A stretch of 55,946 bases of DNA from CAIVAT01 sp964455285. GTDB lineage: Bacteria; Bacteroidota; Bacteroidia; Bacteroidales; FEN-979. Where the stretch lies: contig CAYVVG010000020.1 of the NCBI GenBank assembly GCA_964455285.1, forward strand, positions 1 through 55,946, given 5' to 3'. Position numbers and translations under genes: made by a program. The notes under the pieces were generated by a model that worked only from the letters and a program-made list of their open reading frames with translations, did no database searches and was not told the DNA's origin. Shown here in pieces: positions 16,124-24,712 of the stretch (its first letter is position 1; every line of letters starts with the position of its first letter).

Positions 16124-17405
16124 ATGCCGGCTGTGGCGGTACCTGCTCCCCCTGCTGGTTCTCCTGCTCCCCGTTACCCTCGGTGCGCAGGACACACTCC
16201 GGCTTGAAGAGTGCTACCGCCTGACGGAAAAGAACTACCCGATGGCCGCGCAACCCGGCCTTTTCGACCAGGCAAGCCGGATGAGGACCGAGAACCTCGG
16301 AAAGAACTGGCTTCCCCAGTTCAACGTCACCGGCAGCGCCTCGTACCAGTCGGCCGTGACCCGCATCGATCTCGACCTTCCCAAAGGATTTCCCGCCATC
16401 GATTTTCCTTCGCCGAAAAAGGACATGTACAAGCTGACGCTCGATGCCAGCCAGGCGATCTACGACGGGCGCGCCACCCGCCGACAGAAAGAACTTGAGA
16501 CATTCAGCCTGCAGACCGACCGCCAATCGGTCGAGGTGGAGATGTACAAGCTCCGCGACCGGGTGAACCAGGTCTATTTCGGGCTGCTGATGCTGGATAA
16601 GAGCGAGCGGCTGGTAAGAAGCAACCGCGACCGGATCGACGCCAAACTGTCGGAGGTCCGCTCGGGCATCGGGAACGGCTCCCTCCCCGCCATGAACGAA
16701 GACCTTCTGCTGGTGGAACGCGTACGTCTCGACCAGCAGCTTGCGGAGACGGCCGCCGACCGGGAGGCCTCCTTCCGGGTGCTGTCGGAACTGACCGGCA
16801 CGAAGATCATCGCCGCGACCCCGCTGGCCATGCCTTCGCCGGTGCTCCCCGACACGGTGTTCGAGGATAAACGCCCGGAGATGAAGTTGTTCGACATCCA
16901 GCGGCAGCGCACCGTCGCCATGAGCGACCTGGTGACGGTGAAGTGGAATCCCAAAGTGTTCGCCTTCGGCCAGGCGGGATACGGCCGGCCGGGTCTCAAC
17001 ATGCTCGACGACGGCTTCACCCCCTGGTGGATGGTGGGAGCGAAAGTCACCTGGACTCCCTGGAACTGGAACCAGAACAGGAATGAGAAGAAGATCCTGA
17101 CGGTGCAGGAGCAGATCCTGAAAAGCCAGCAGGAGACCTTCGACAGGAACGTGAGGATCGGCGCGGCCAGGGAGCTGGGAGAGGTAATGAAGTACGCCGG
17201 GTTGCTGGCGCACGACGGGGAGATCGTCGCCCTGAGGGAGAAGATCGCAAAAGCGGCTTCGTCGATGCTCGACAACGGCGTGATCAACTCCAGCGACTAC
17301 ATCGCCCGGCTGACGGAAGAGACCCAGGCCCGGCTGAACCTGGAGATCCATAAGATCCAGATGGTAAAGGCAAAAATGAATTATTTGTTTACTCTGGGAA
17401 AATGA
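16101..17405 (+). CDS. TolC-family outer membrane efflux protein
   Basis: 434 aa with a signal peptide (YLLPLLVLLLPVTLGAQ). It shows the two-repeat OEP pattern: LRLEECYRLTEKNYPMA near the start, QFNVTGSASYQSAV, long heptad-rich helices (about 100-230 and 320-420) and a TP-W-N-W segment (WTPWNWNQNRNEKK) replacing the usual second strand block. It forms the outer-membrane duct of the exporter encoded downstream. It starts inside the TetR gene and ends 7 bp before the HlyD gene, showing tight coupling. Confidence 0.9.
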   Translation: MKSKKANRCRLWRYLLPLLVLLLPVTLGAQDTLRLEECYRLTEKNYPMAAQPGLFDQASRMRTENLGKNWLPQFNVTGSASYQSAVTRIDLDLPKGFPAIDFPSPKKDMYKLTLDASQAIYDGRATRRQKELETFSLQTDRQSVEVEMYKLRDRVNQVYFGLLMLDKSERLVRSNRDRIDAKLSEVRSGIGNGSLPAMNEDLLLVERVRLDQQLAETAADREASFRVLSELTGTKIIAATPLAMPSPVLPDTVFEDKRPEMKLFDIQRQRTVAMSDLVTVKWNPKVFAFGQAGYGRPGLNMLDDGFTPWWMVGAKVTWTPWNWNQNRNEKKILTVQEQILKSQQETFDRNVRIGAARELGEVMKYAGLLAHDGEIVALREKIAKAASSMLDNGVINSSDYIARLTEETQARLNLEIHKIQMVKAKMNYLFTLGK

Positions 17406-17412
17406 TGCTAAT

Positions 17413-18300
17413 ATGAAAAAAATCACTTTTTACCTTCCGATCCTCCTCCTGGTTGTCGCGTGCCGCAACGGGAACGATCAACCCGATGCATACGGCTCGT
17501 TCGAGGCCACTGAAATTACCGTATCGTCGCTGGCCGGCGGCCGGATCATGGCCCTGGCCGTCGAAGAGGGCCAGTTGCTCGATTCGGGGCAGATGGTCGG
17601 TTTCATCGACACCACCGACCTGCACCTGAAAAAGCTGCAGGGCTTGGAACAGAAAAATGCCACCGGTTCGCGCAAGGACGACCTGCTTGCGCAAATCGCC
17701 GTGCAGGAGCAGAACCGTGAGAACGTGCTGATCGAGAAAGCAAGGGTGGAGAGGTTGCTCCGCGATGGAGCTGCCAGCCGCAAGCAGTTGGACGACATCC
17801 AGTCCCAGCTGAAGCTCATCGACCGGCAGATCGAGGCGTTGAAATCCCAGTTCCGGGGCATCGATGACCAGGTGGGCAGCGCCGAACAGCAGATCGCCCA
17901 GGTGCGCGAATCGATCCGCAACGCACAGATCGTCAACCCGGTGCAGGGGACGGTGCTCACCCGCTTCGCCGAGACCGGCGAGGTGACCACCTTCGGGAAA
18001 CCGCTGTACCGGATCGCCGACCTGCGGGTGATGGATCTTCGCGTGTATGTGGGCGGAGCCCAGTTGCCGCAGGTGAAGATCGGCGACAAGGTGGAGGTGC
18101 GGATCGACAAGGATGAAAAGACAAATACCAGGATGGAGGGCGTAGTGAGCTGGATCTCGCAAACCGCCGAATTCACCCCGAAGACCATCCAGACCAAAGA
18201 AGAGCGCGTAAACCTGGTGTATGCCGTAAAGGTTCGCGTGGTCAACGACGGCAGCCTCAAGATCGGGATGCCGGGAGAGATCCGATTCATCACCCGTTAA
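17413..18300 (+). CDS. HlyD/YbhG-like membrane fusion lipoprotein
   Basis: 295 aa. A lipoprotein signal ends in LLLVVAC (Cys about 17). The biotinyl-lipoyl-like half motif GSFEATEITVSSLAGGRIMA is followed by a long coiled-coil hairpin (about 75-165, SRKQLDDIQSQLKLIDRQIE) and NPVQGTVLTRFAETGEVTTF, then a beta-barrel domain. It is the periplasmic adaptor that links the ABC-2 permease pair to the TolC protein. Length and the coiled-coil arrangement match YbhG/YhiI-type adaptors of ABC exporters. Confidence 0.9.
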   Translation: MKKITFYLPILLLVVACRNGNDQPDAYGSFEATEITVSSLAGGRIMALAVEEGQLLDSGQMVGFIDTTDLHLKKLQGLEQKNATGSRKDDLLAQIAVQEQNRENVLIEKARVERLLRDGAASRKQLDDIQSQLKLIDRQIEALKSQFRGIDDQVGSAEQQIAQVRESIRNAQIVNPVQGTVLTRFAETGEVTTFGKPLYRIADLRVMDLRVYVGGAQLPQVKIGDKVEVRIDKDEKTNTRMEGVVSWISQTAEFTPKTIQTKEERVNLVYAVKVRVVNDGSLKIGMPGEIRFITR

Positions 18301-18315
18301 CCAAAACAAAAACCC

Positions 18316-18786
18316 ATGACAAAAATCACAACCGCATGCTTACTGGCCATCCTGATGGCCGCAGGATTATCGCTGAACGCCACTGCCCAGGGCCACAAAG
18401 CCGACGACGTGCTGGGAACCTGGCTCAACCAGGAGGCCACCGGCAAGGTGACCCTGTACAAGGAGGGGGGTAAATATTTCGGCAAGCTGGTATGGCTTCG
18501 CGAGCCCCTCGACAAGATCACGGGTAAACCCAGGACCGACAAGGAAAATCCTGACGAGAAACTGAAAAACGCCCCGCTGATCGGATTGATCAACATGAAA
18601 GATTTCACCTTCGACGGCAAGGAGGAGTGGTCGGGCGGAACCATCTACGACCCGAAGAATGGCAAGACTTACAAGTGCTACATCCGGTTCGAGGGACCGA
18701 ACAAGCTGAAGATCCGCGGATACATGGGAGTTTCGATGCTCGGCCGCAACACTTACTGGACCCGCACCACGGCGCCCCAAAACTGA
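18316..18786 (+). CDS. DUF2147 secreted protein
   Basis: 156 aa with a signal peptide (ACLLAILMAAGLSLNATAQ). The mature part matches the DUF2147 beta-barrel pattern: DDVLGTWLNQEATGKVTLYK, YFGKLVWL, DPKNGKTYKCYIRF and LKIRGYMGVSMLGRNTYWTR. Function is unknown for the family; the fold is lipocalin-like. It is embedded in the exporter operon (15 bp after the adaptor, 3 bp before the ATPase), so it may bind or sense an exported compound in the periplasm. That role is inference from position only. Confidence 0.85.
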   Translation: MTKITTACLLAILMAAGLSLNATAQGHKADDVLGTWLNQEATGKVTLYKEGGKYFGKLVWLREPLDKITGKPRTDKENPDEKLKNAPLIGLINMKDFTFDGKEEWSGGTIYDPKNGKTYKCYIRFEGPNKLKIRGYMGVSMLGRNTYWTRTTAPQN

Positions 18787-18789
18787 CCG

Positions 18790-19722
18790 ATGCCCCGTCC
18801 CTCCATAGAAGTCGACAGGCTGACCCGCCGTTTCGGTGCGACGACCGCACTCGACGACATCTCTTTCACGGCCGGCAAAGGAGAGCTGTTCGGGTTTATC
18901 GGTCCCGACGGGGCCGGGAAGACGACGCTTTTCCGCATCCTGACGACCCTGTTGCTCCCCGACAGCGGAACCTGCCGGGTGGAGGGATTCGACGTGGTGA
19001 AGGATTACCGCCAGATCCGCAACATCAGCGGCTACATGCCGGGACGGTTTTCGCTGTACCAGGACCTCACGGTCGAAGAGAATCTCCGTTTCTTCGCCAC
19101 CATCTTCGGTACCACCATCCGCGAAAATTACGACCTGGTGAAGGAAATCTACCGTCACATCGAACCATTCAAAAACCGGAAAGCCGGGCAGTTGTCGGGA
19201 GGGATGAAACAGAAACTGGCGCTTTCATGCGCCATGATCCACAAGCCCGAGGTGCTTTTCCTCGACGAGCCCACGACCGGTGTCGATGCCGTGTCGCGGA
19301 AAGAGTTCTGGGAGATGCTGCGGCGGCTGAAAGAGGCAGGGATCACCATCCTGGTCTCGACCCCCTACATGGATGAGGCAAGTCTGTGCGACCGGGTGGC
19401 CCTGATCCAGAATGGCCGGCTGATGACCGTAAGCACCCCCGGCGAGGTGGTGGCAGGCTACCCGCACGAACTTCTTGCGGTGAAAGGTGCCGACATCGGG
19501 AGGGTGCTCGATGCGCTGCGGAGCCATCCGGCGATCCACAGCGCCCATGCCTTCGGGCAGACGGCCCATGCCTCTTTCCGGGAGGGAGGCCTCGACCCGG
19601 AGGAACTGTCGGCCTATCTGGCGAAAAGCCCGGCCGGACTTACGGAGGTGGCGCCGATCGGGCCGACGATCGAGGATTGCTTCATGGAGTTGATGAATGA
19701 TACAGCAGAAAACGTAAAATGA
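18790..19722 (+). CDS. ABC exporter ATPase, YbhF N-half-like
   Basis: 310 aa, cytoplasmic. Walker A GPDGAGKTTLFR, signature LSGGMKQKLALSCAM, Walker B VLFLDEPTTGVD and a downstream switch region are intact, so it should hydrolyse ATP. The C-terminal extension (about 215-310) is typical of drug-type ATPases. In Escherichia coli YbhF two such domains are fused; here they are separate genes joined by a 4-bp overlap (ATGA at 19719-19722). The second ATPase begins in a repeat, so an ancestral fusion split or junction change is possible. Confidence 0.93.
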   Translation: MPRPSIEVDRLTRRFGATTALDDISFTAGKGELFGFIGPDGAGKTTLFRILTTLLLPDSGTCRVEGFDVVKDYRQIRNISGYMPGRFSLYQDLTVEENLRFFATIFGTTIRENYDLVKEIYRHIEPFKNRKAGQLSGGMKQKLALSCAMIHKPEVLFLDEPTTGVDAVSRKEFWEMLRRLKEAGITILVSTPYMDEASLCDRVALIQNGRLMTVSTPGEVVAGYPHELLAVKGADIGRVLDALRSHPAIHSAHAFGQTAHASFREGGLDPEELSAYLAKSPAGLTEVAPIGPTIEDCFMELMNDTAENVK

Positions 19723-20507
19723 CCGCAGAGACGCAGAGACGCGGAGAAAAGGGTGGGGCAATGACCGCAGAGACGCAGAGACGCGGAGAGGATATTATTA
19801 TCGTGAGGGACCTCGTGAAGAAGTTCGGGTCGTTTATCGCCAACGACCACCTGACTTTCGAGGTGAAAAAGGGAGAGATCTTCGGGTTCCTGGGTGCCAA
19901 CGGGGCGGGGAAGACCACCGCGATCCGCATCCTGTGCGGCCTTTCCTATCCCACCTCCGGCAAGCTGACGGTGGCCGGCTTCGACGTGTACACGCAGCGC
20001 GAAAAGGTCAAGCGCAACATCGGGTACATGAGCCAGCGCTTTTCGCTGTACGACGACCTGACCGTTTTCGAGAACATCCGTTTCTACGGGGGCATTTACG
20101 GGTTGCGGAAAAAGGAGATCGGCGAGCGGGCCCATGCGCTGATGGCCCGCCTCGGTTTTGAAGATGCCCGCGATAAGCTGATCCGCGACATCCCGTTGGG
20201 ATGGAAGCAAAAGCTGGCTTTCTCGGTGGCGATGCTCCACAACCCGGCGATTGTCTTCCTCGACGAGCCCACCGGGGGCGTGGATCCTGTCACCCGTCGC
20301 CAGTTCTGGGACCTGATCCACGAAGCCTCGCGCAACGGCACCACCATTTTCGTAACGACCCACTACATGGACGAGGCGGAGTACTGCGACCGGGTCTCGA
20401 TCATGGTCGACGGCAGGATCGCGGCGCTCGACACTCCCGACAACCTGAAAAAGCAGTTCGGGGTGGAGACCATGAATGACGTATTCATCAAACTGGCCAG
20501 GCCTTGA
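19719..20507 (+). CDS. ABC exporter ATPase, YbhF C-half-like, with repeat-derived N-terminus
   Basis: 262 aa. Walker A GANGAGKTTAIR, Walker B IVFLDEPTGGVDP and His switch VTTHYMDEAEYC are present. The signature is PLGWKQKLAFS rather than LSGGQ, as is usual for the second domain of YbhF-type proteins. The first 24 residues (MTAETQRRGE twice) are encoded by two copies of the dispersed T-free repeat; family homology starts at IIIVRDLVKKFG. No ATG lies between the repeat and that point, so the repeat supplies the start codon (19719 or 19761) unless a GTG near 19803 is used. Confidence 0.9.
   Translation: MTAETQRRGEKGGAMTAETQRRGEDIIIVRDLVKKFGSFIANDHLTFEVKKGEIFGFLGANGAGKTTAIRILCGLSYPTSGKLTVAGFDVYTQREKVKRNIGYMSQRFSLYDDLTVFENIRFYGGIYGLRKKEIGERAHALMARLGFEDARDKLIRDIPLGWKQKLAFSVAMLHNPAIVFLDEPTGGVDPVTRRQFWDLIHEASRNGTTIFVTTHYMDEAEYCDRVSIMVDGRIAALDTPDNLKKQFGVETMNDVFIKLARP
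19721..19790. repeat. T-free repeat, two copies at the ABC ATPase start
   Basis: Two copies of GACCGCAGAGACGCAGAGAC-type sequence separated by AAAAGGGTGGGGCAAT. They begin at the stop codon of the preceding gene and encode the first residues of the second ATPase. Confidence 0.88.
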
Positions 20508-20516
20508 AACTTAAAA

Positions 20517-20797
20517 TAACCGCGGAGACGCAGAGACGCAGAGAGTTCCCCTCCNNNNNNNNNNNNNNNNNNNNNNNNNNNNNNNNNNNNNNNNNNNNNN
20601 NNNNNNNNNNNNNNNNNNNNNNNNNNNNNNNNNNNNNNNNNNNNNNNNNNNNNNCTGTTTGGGGAGGGGAGGGCCGCAGGCCGGGGTGGGGTGAAAACCG
20701 CGGAGACGCAGAGACGCAGAGAGTTCCCCTCCCTGTTTGGGGAGGGGAGGGCCGCAGGCCGGGGTGGGGTGAAAACCGCGGAGACGCCAGGACGCAA
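20517..20797. repeat. Composite repeat array, interrupted by an assembly gap
   Basis: At least two full composite units (ACCGCGGAGACGCAGAGACG module, CCCCTCCCTGTTTGGGGAGG hairpin, GGCCGCAGGCCGG mini-hairpin, GGGGTGGGGTGAAA) plus a partial third. The array fills the gap between the second ATPase and the small membrane protein. The frame stays open through it from a TTG at 20504, but a start at the ATG right after the array (20798) is more likely for the next gene. Confidence 0.88.
20555..20654. other. 100-N assembly gap
   Basis: Exactly 100 N inside the composite repeat, so true copy number is unknown here. Confidence 0.98.
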
Positions 20798-21244
20798 ATG
20801 AAACTAACCCAGAAATTGAAACCATCGGTAAGCAGTCACAACCTGCTTTTCATCGCCGGGCTGGCCTGGTCGGCAGCGGGAGGCATCCTGGCCTGGAGGG
20901 GGCTTGCATACCTGGCCGCAAACGGGCATCTTCGTTTCTGGGATGCCGCGGCCGACCTGGCGGCCGGAGGGGTCTTTTACCTCCTGCTGTTTGCCAGGAT
21001 CTCCCGCAAGCACATCCTGCGGATCAAGGGACTTGCCATCCCTTATCCCTGCGCATTCTCCTTCTTCAACCTGCGCGCTTACCTCCTGATGGCGGTCATG
21101 ATCAGCGGGGGAATCCTGCTGCGCAGATCGGGCATCATCGGAGAGCGCTGGCTTTACAATTTCTTCCTCATCATGGCCATACCGCTGCTGATATCGGCAG
21201 CGAGGTTTTTCTATTACTGGGCTTCCAACAAAGAGATCGGATGA
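20798..21244 (+). CDS. Small integral membrane protein of exporter operon
   Basis: 148 aa, about four hydrophobic helices (HNLLFIAGLAWSAAGGILAW; AGGVFYLLLFARI; AYLLMAVMISGGILL; FFLIMAIPLLISAARFFYYW). I do not recognise the family. ATG at 20798 follows the repeat array directly. It overlaps the first ABC-2 permease by 4 bp, so it is cotranslated with the exporter and may be an accessory subunit. That role is inferred. Confidence 0.8.
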   Translation: MKLTQKLKPSVSSHNLLFIAGLAWSAAGGILAWRGLAYLAANGHLRFWDAAADLAAGGVFYLLLFARISRKHILRIKGLAIPYPCAFSFFNLRAYLLMAVMISGGILLRRSGIIGERWLYNFFLIMAIPLLISAARFFYYWASNKEIG

Positions 21245-22347
21245 AACGGTTCGCGGGCTTCGTCATCAAGGAATTCTCCCACATCTTCCGGGACTACCGC
21301 ACCCTGCTCATCCTGTTCGGCATGCCTGCCGTGCAACTGATGCTCTTCGGGTTCGTGCTGACCAACGAGATCCGCGACGCCCGCATCGCCATTTTCGATC
21401 CCTCGAAAGACGAGATCACCCGGAAGATCAGCGACAAGGTGCTTTCATCGGGTTATTTCCGGCTCGACCGGAACCTTACGTCGGTGTCGGAGATCGACGC
21501 GGTCTTCCGCGAAGGCAATGTCAAGCTGGCGCTGGTGTACGAGCCGGGCTTTGCCGAAAAGCTCGACAAGACCGGCAAGGCGCGCCTCCAGATCCTGGCC
21601 GACGCCTCCGATCCCAACACCGCGAACCTGCTCGTGAACTACCTCACCGGGATCATAAGCAATTACCTGGTGTCGGTCAACGCCGCACAGGTCCCGCAGC
21701 AGATCATTCCGGAAGTGCGCATGATGTACAACGGAGAGATGAAGGGGGTTTTCATGTTCGTGCCGGGGCTGATGGCCATGCTCCTGATGCTGATCTCGGC
21801 CCTGATGACCTCCCTCTCCATCACGAAAGAAAAAGAGCTGGGCACCATGGAACTGCTGCTGGTATCGCCGCTGCGTCCAGTCCAGATCATCGTTGGCAAG
21901 GTGTTTCCCTACGTCTTCCTCGCCTTTATCGACGCCTGCATCGTCCTGGTCCTGGGAAACCTGGTCTTCGGGGTGCCGATCCGCGGAAGCGTCGGGCTCC
22001 TCCTGCTCGAAAGCCTGCTCTATATCTCCATGGCGCTGTCGTTGGGCATCCTGATCTCATGCATCACCAGCAGCCAGCAGGTGGCCATGATGGTCTCGCT
22101 GGTGGCGCTGATGCTGCCCACCATCCTGCTGAGCGGCTTCATCTTCCCGGTCGAGAACATGCCGTGGATCATGCAGGTGCTGTGCCACATCATGCCCCCC
22201 AAGTACTATATCACCATCATCAAGAGCATCATGCTCCAGGGAAACGGCCTGGCCTATGTGTGGAAGGAGACGCTGGTCCTGGTCTTTTTCACGGCCCTGT
22301 TCCTGGCCCTCAGCGTTAAAAAATTCAATGTCCGGCTTTCGGTATGA
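21241..22347 (+). CDS. ABC-2 family permease, YbhS-like
   Basis: 368 aa. One N-terminal helix (RTLLILFGMPAVQLMLFGFV), a large periplasmic domain (about 45-175) and five C-terminal helices, with EKELGTMELLLVSPLRP as the characteristic coupling helix. This is half of the transmembrane dimer driven by the two ATPases. It overlaps both neighbours by 4 bp. Confidence 0.93.
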   Translation: MKRFAGFVIKEFSHIFRDYRTLLILFGMPAVQLMLFGFVLTNEIRDARIAIFDPSKDEITRKISDKVLSSGYFRLDRNLTSVSEIDAVFREGNVKLALVYEPGFAEKLDKTGKARLQILADASDPNTANLLVNYLTGIISNYLVSVNAAQVPQQIIPEVRMMYNGEMKGVFMFVPGLMAMLLMLISALMTSLSITKEKELGTMELLLVSPLRPVQIIVGKVFPYVFLAFIDACIVLVLGNLVFGVPIRGSVGLLLLESLLYISMALSLGILISCITSSQQVAMMVSLVALMLPTILLSGFIFPVENMPWIMQVLCHIMPPKYYITIIKSIMLQGNGLAYVWKETLVLVFFTALFLALSVKKFNVRLSV

Positions 22348-23462
22348 GAACCATCCTCTACATCATCCAGAAGGAATTCCTCCAGATCTTCCGCAACCGG
22401 TCGATGTTGCCCATCATCTTCGTGGTGCCCCTGGTGCAACTGATCATCCTCGTCAATGCCGCCACCTACGAGATGAAACATATCCGCGTGGCGGTGGTCG
22501 ACCTCAACCTTTCGGGCACTTCGCGCCGGCTGGTGAGCAAATTCCAGGGATCCCCCTTCTACCGGGTGCAAAGCGCAGGATTCTCATACGAAAAGGCGCG
22601 TGACGGGATGCAGCGGGGAGAGAACGACATGATCCTCCACATCCCGGCCGGGTTCGAGAAATCCCTGGTGAAGGACGGGTCGGCCAAAGTCCAGTTCGTG
22701 ATCAATGCCATCAACGGGCAGAGCGCCGGACTGATCAACGCCTATTCGACCCGCATCCTGCTCGATTACAACCGGGGGCTGGTGATGGAGAGCACGGAGC
22801 TGACGGCCGCCGCCGGCATCCGGAACATCCTGACGGAATACAGCTACTGGTACAATCCGAAACTGAATTATAAGAACTACATGGTGCCCGGCATCCTGGT
22901 GCTGCTGGTCACCATCATCGGGCTCCTGCTTTCAGGGATGAACATCGTGCGCGAGAAAGAGATCGGCACCATCGAGCAGATCAATGTCACCCCGATCGTC
23001 AAGATCCAGTTCATCGCCGGCAAGCTCATCCCCTTCTGGATCATCGCCCTCTTTGAGCTTGCCTTCGGACTCACGCTGGGCAAGCTGCTCTTCGATATCC
23101 CGATGGAAGGGAGCCTGTGGTTGATTTTTCTTTCGGCGTCCGTTTATCTTATCGTAATTTTGTCTTTCGGCCTGCTGGTTTCGACCGTAACGAACACGCA
23201 ACAGCAGGCGATGCTGGTATCGTTCTTTTTCATGGTGGTGTTCATCCTGATGAGCGGCCTGTTCACCTCCATTGAAAGCATGCCATCCTGGGCGCAGCAA
23301 CTCGACCGGCTCAACCCCCTGATGTATTTCATCCGGATCATGCGGATGGTGCTGCTCAAGGGGTCGGGGTTTGCCGATATCAGCCCCCATTTCTGGGCGC
23401 TGGTTGCTTACGCCGCCTGCAGTTTAAGTCTCGCGATTGTCAGATACAGGAAGGTTTCCTGA
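22344..23462 (+). CDS. ABC-2 family permease, YbhR-like
   Basis: 372 aa, same topology as the preceding permease: FRNRSMLPIIFVVPLVQLII, a periplasmic domain, coupling helix EKEIGTIEQINVTPIVKIQF and five C-terminal helices. It forms the heterodimeric pore with the upstream permease and is the last gene of the TetR-to-permease operon. A short tandem satellite follows its stop codon. Confidence 0.93.
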   Translation: MRTILYIIQKEFLQIFRNRSMLPIIFVVPLVQLIILVNAATYEMKHIRVAVVDLNLSGTSRRLVSKFQGSPFYRVQSAGFSYEKARDGMQRGENDMILHIPAGFEKSLVKDGSAKVQFVINAINGQSAGLINAYSTRILLDYNRGLVMESTELTAAAGIRNILTEYSYWYNPKLNYKNYMVPGILVLLVTIIGLLLSGMNIVREKEIGTIEQINVTPIVKIQFIAGKLIPFWIIALFELAFGLTLGKLLFDIPMEGSLWLIFLSASVYLIVILSFGLLVSTVTNTQQQAMLVSFFFMVVFILMSGLFTSIESMPSWAQQLDRLNPLMYFIRIMRMVLLKGSGFADISPHFWALVAYAACSLSLAIVRYRKVS

Positions 23463-23474
23463 AATTTACGATTA

Positions 23475-23504
23475 CACGAAGGAACGCGAAGGAGGCGCGA
23501 AGGG
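23475..23504. repeat. Short CGCGAAGG tandem satellite after permease stop
   Basis: CACGAAGG, ACGCGAAGG and GCGCGAAGG in close tandem beginning 12 bp after the TGA of the last permease gene. It resembles the CGCGAAGACGCGAAG version of the T-free repeat seen at 33855-33880. Confidence 0.6.
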
Positions 23505-23576
23505 GCTAAGGATCCGAAGAAATCGTAAGCCTTTTATTCCGGCTGAAAGGAACGGGAAAAGGGTTGGATTTTTTTC

Positions 23577-23584
23577 TAACTTTG
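23577..23584 (+). promoter_or_regulatory. -7 element for the response regulator
   Basis: TAACTTTG fits TANNTTTG, 38 bp before the TTG start. No clear -33 partner. Confidence 0.4.
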
Positions 23585-23621
23585 ATCAGGTTGGGATAAG
23601 ACCAAGATTTCCTTTCGAAAC

Positions 23622-24284
23622 TTGATTTCTGTGATCCGATTATTCGCAATCGATGACCATCCGCTGATTCTCGACGGGTTACGTTCCAAGTTCCGTATGA
23701 GCCATGATTCCATTGCTGTTACCTGCACGGCGGCCTCGGTCGACGAAGCAGTTGAACGGGAAAAGGATGATCTTTTCGACATCATCCTTCTGGATCTTTT
23801 CCTGACGGATACGGATCCACTGGAAAACATCGGACGGTTGAGTGTCCGATATCCGGGAAAACCGGTGGTCATTCTCACGAGAGAGGAAAGTTATTACTGG
23901 AAAACAATGACCGCTCGGGCAGGAGCCAAAGCATACCTGACCAAAATCCAGAGCAGAAAAGAGATGGCGGTTCAATTAGCACAGGTATCGGCAGGTGAAA
24001 ATTTGCTCCGGGAATTTCTGGTAAGGGAAGAAAAGCCATCTGCAACAAATATCGATTCCCGGTTATTTATTCTGAAGCCTGCCGACCGTGCCATCCTGAG
24101 TGAACTGGCTAACGGAATTCCTCAAAAAACGGTGGCCAGGAGCCGCAACCTGACCCGCTCGGGGCTGGAAAAAAGGCTGAAAGTGCTGAGGACGAAATTC
24201 CAGGTGGCGAGTACGCTGGAACTGATCCGTGTTTGTGAACAACTGCGATTGTTGAAGGATCATTCCGGGCACCCCATTCCATAG
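23622..24284 (+). CDS. NarL/LuxR-type response regulator
   Basis: 220 aa. Receiver domain (1-130): acidic pair in FAIDDHP, phosphoacceptor Asp in FDIILLDLFL, Thr in VVILTREES and Lys in AYLTKIQ. The C-terminal part (about 150-210) has a helix-turn-helix-like ILSELANGIPQKTVARSRN but is divergent from the LuxR consensus. Start is TTG at 23622, or GTG at 23631 giving MIRLFAIDDHP. No histidine kinase is adjacent, so it is an orphan here. The next genes are T9SS-exported proteins, which could be its targets by position only. Confidence 0.8.
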   Translation: MISVIRLFAIDDHPLILDGLRSKFRMSHDSIAVTCTAASVDEAVEREKDDLFDIILLDLFLTDTDPLENIGRLSVRYPGKPVVILTREESYYWKTMTARAGAKAYLTKIQSRKEMAVQLAQVSAGENLLREFLVREEKPSATNIDSRLFILKPADRAILSELANGIPQKTVARSRNLTRSGLEKRLKVLRTKFQVASTLELIRVCEQLRLLKDHSGHPIP

Positions 24285-24712
24285 CATAAAATCACCTTTT
24301 TTTAAAGCGCACCCCGATTTCCGGTAGCCGGAATATCATTCCCTGACTTTTAAATCTTAATTGATTATCAATTAATTGAAGTTGCCGCAAGGGAAAATTC
24401 AACCCTAAAACAGTTCAATATTTTCCGGAATTCCTCCCTTGCCTTTCAGGCCATTCAGGGTTATATTTATAGGCGAATGTAAGGTCTGTTAATATACTTC
24501 CCGGGAATGACATTACCAGAGTGAAAAAATTGCGCCTCGCTTTCATACGGTTTGTGCTAAAGAAAAAACACCCCCGATCCATTCGAATGTCAACCATACT
24601 CGCGATACAATCAACCGTCAAAAAGAAAGGGGGTACGGATGCAAATGTAGATTTTTCTCAATTACGGACTCCATTTACCAACCAATGCTCTCATTCTTTT
24701 AAATTTCCAACC
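24285..24712. other. 428-bp intergenic region with a 19-bp palindrome
   Basis: No gene is visible. It contains TTAATTGATTATCAATTAA (24357-24375), a perfect 9-1-9 palindrome that could bind a dimeric regulator, and a small CCGG hairpin at about 24318-24332. The open frame that extends back to 24521 lacks coding character before the signal peptide at 24713. Confidence 0.55.

Noticed and set aside
20205..20225. Degenerate ABC signature (PLGWKQK instead of LSGGQ) in the second ATPase as a sign of inactivation.
   Set aside because: This form is usual in the second nucleotide-binding domain of YbhF-type exporters, so it is a family trait and not damage.
20504..20797. Long N-terminal extension of the small membrane protein through the repeat array from a TTG.
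   Set aside because: The extension is only repeat translation and crosses an N gap; ATG 20798 lies directly before the conserved hydrophobic part. The frame is open partly because the repeat is stop-free.
24521..24712. Longer subtilase start at 24521.
   Set aside because: The upstream residues are not signal-like, and the true signal peptide MKKTTYIFLYL begins at 24713.
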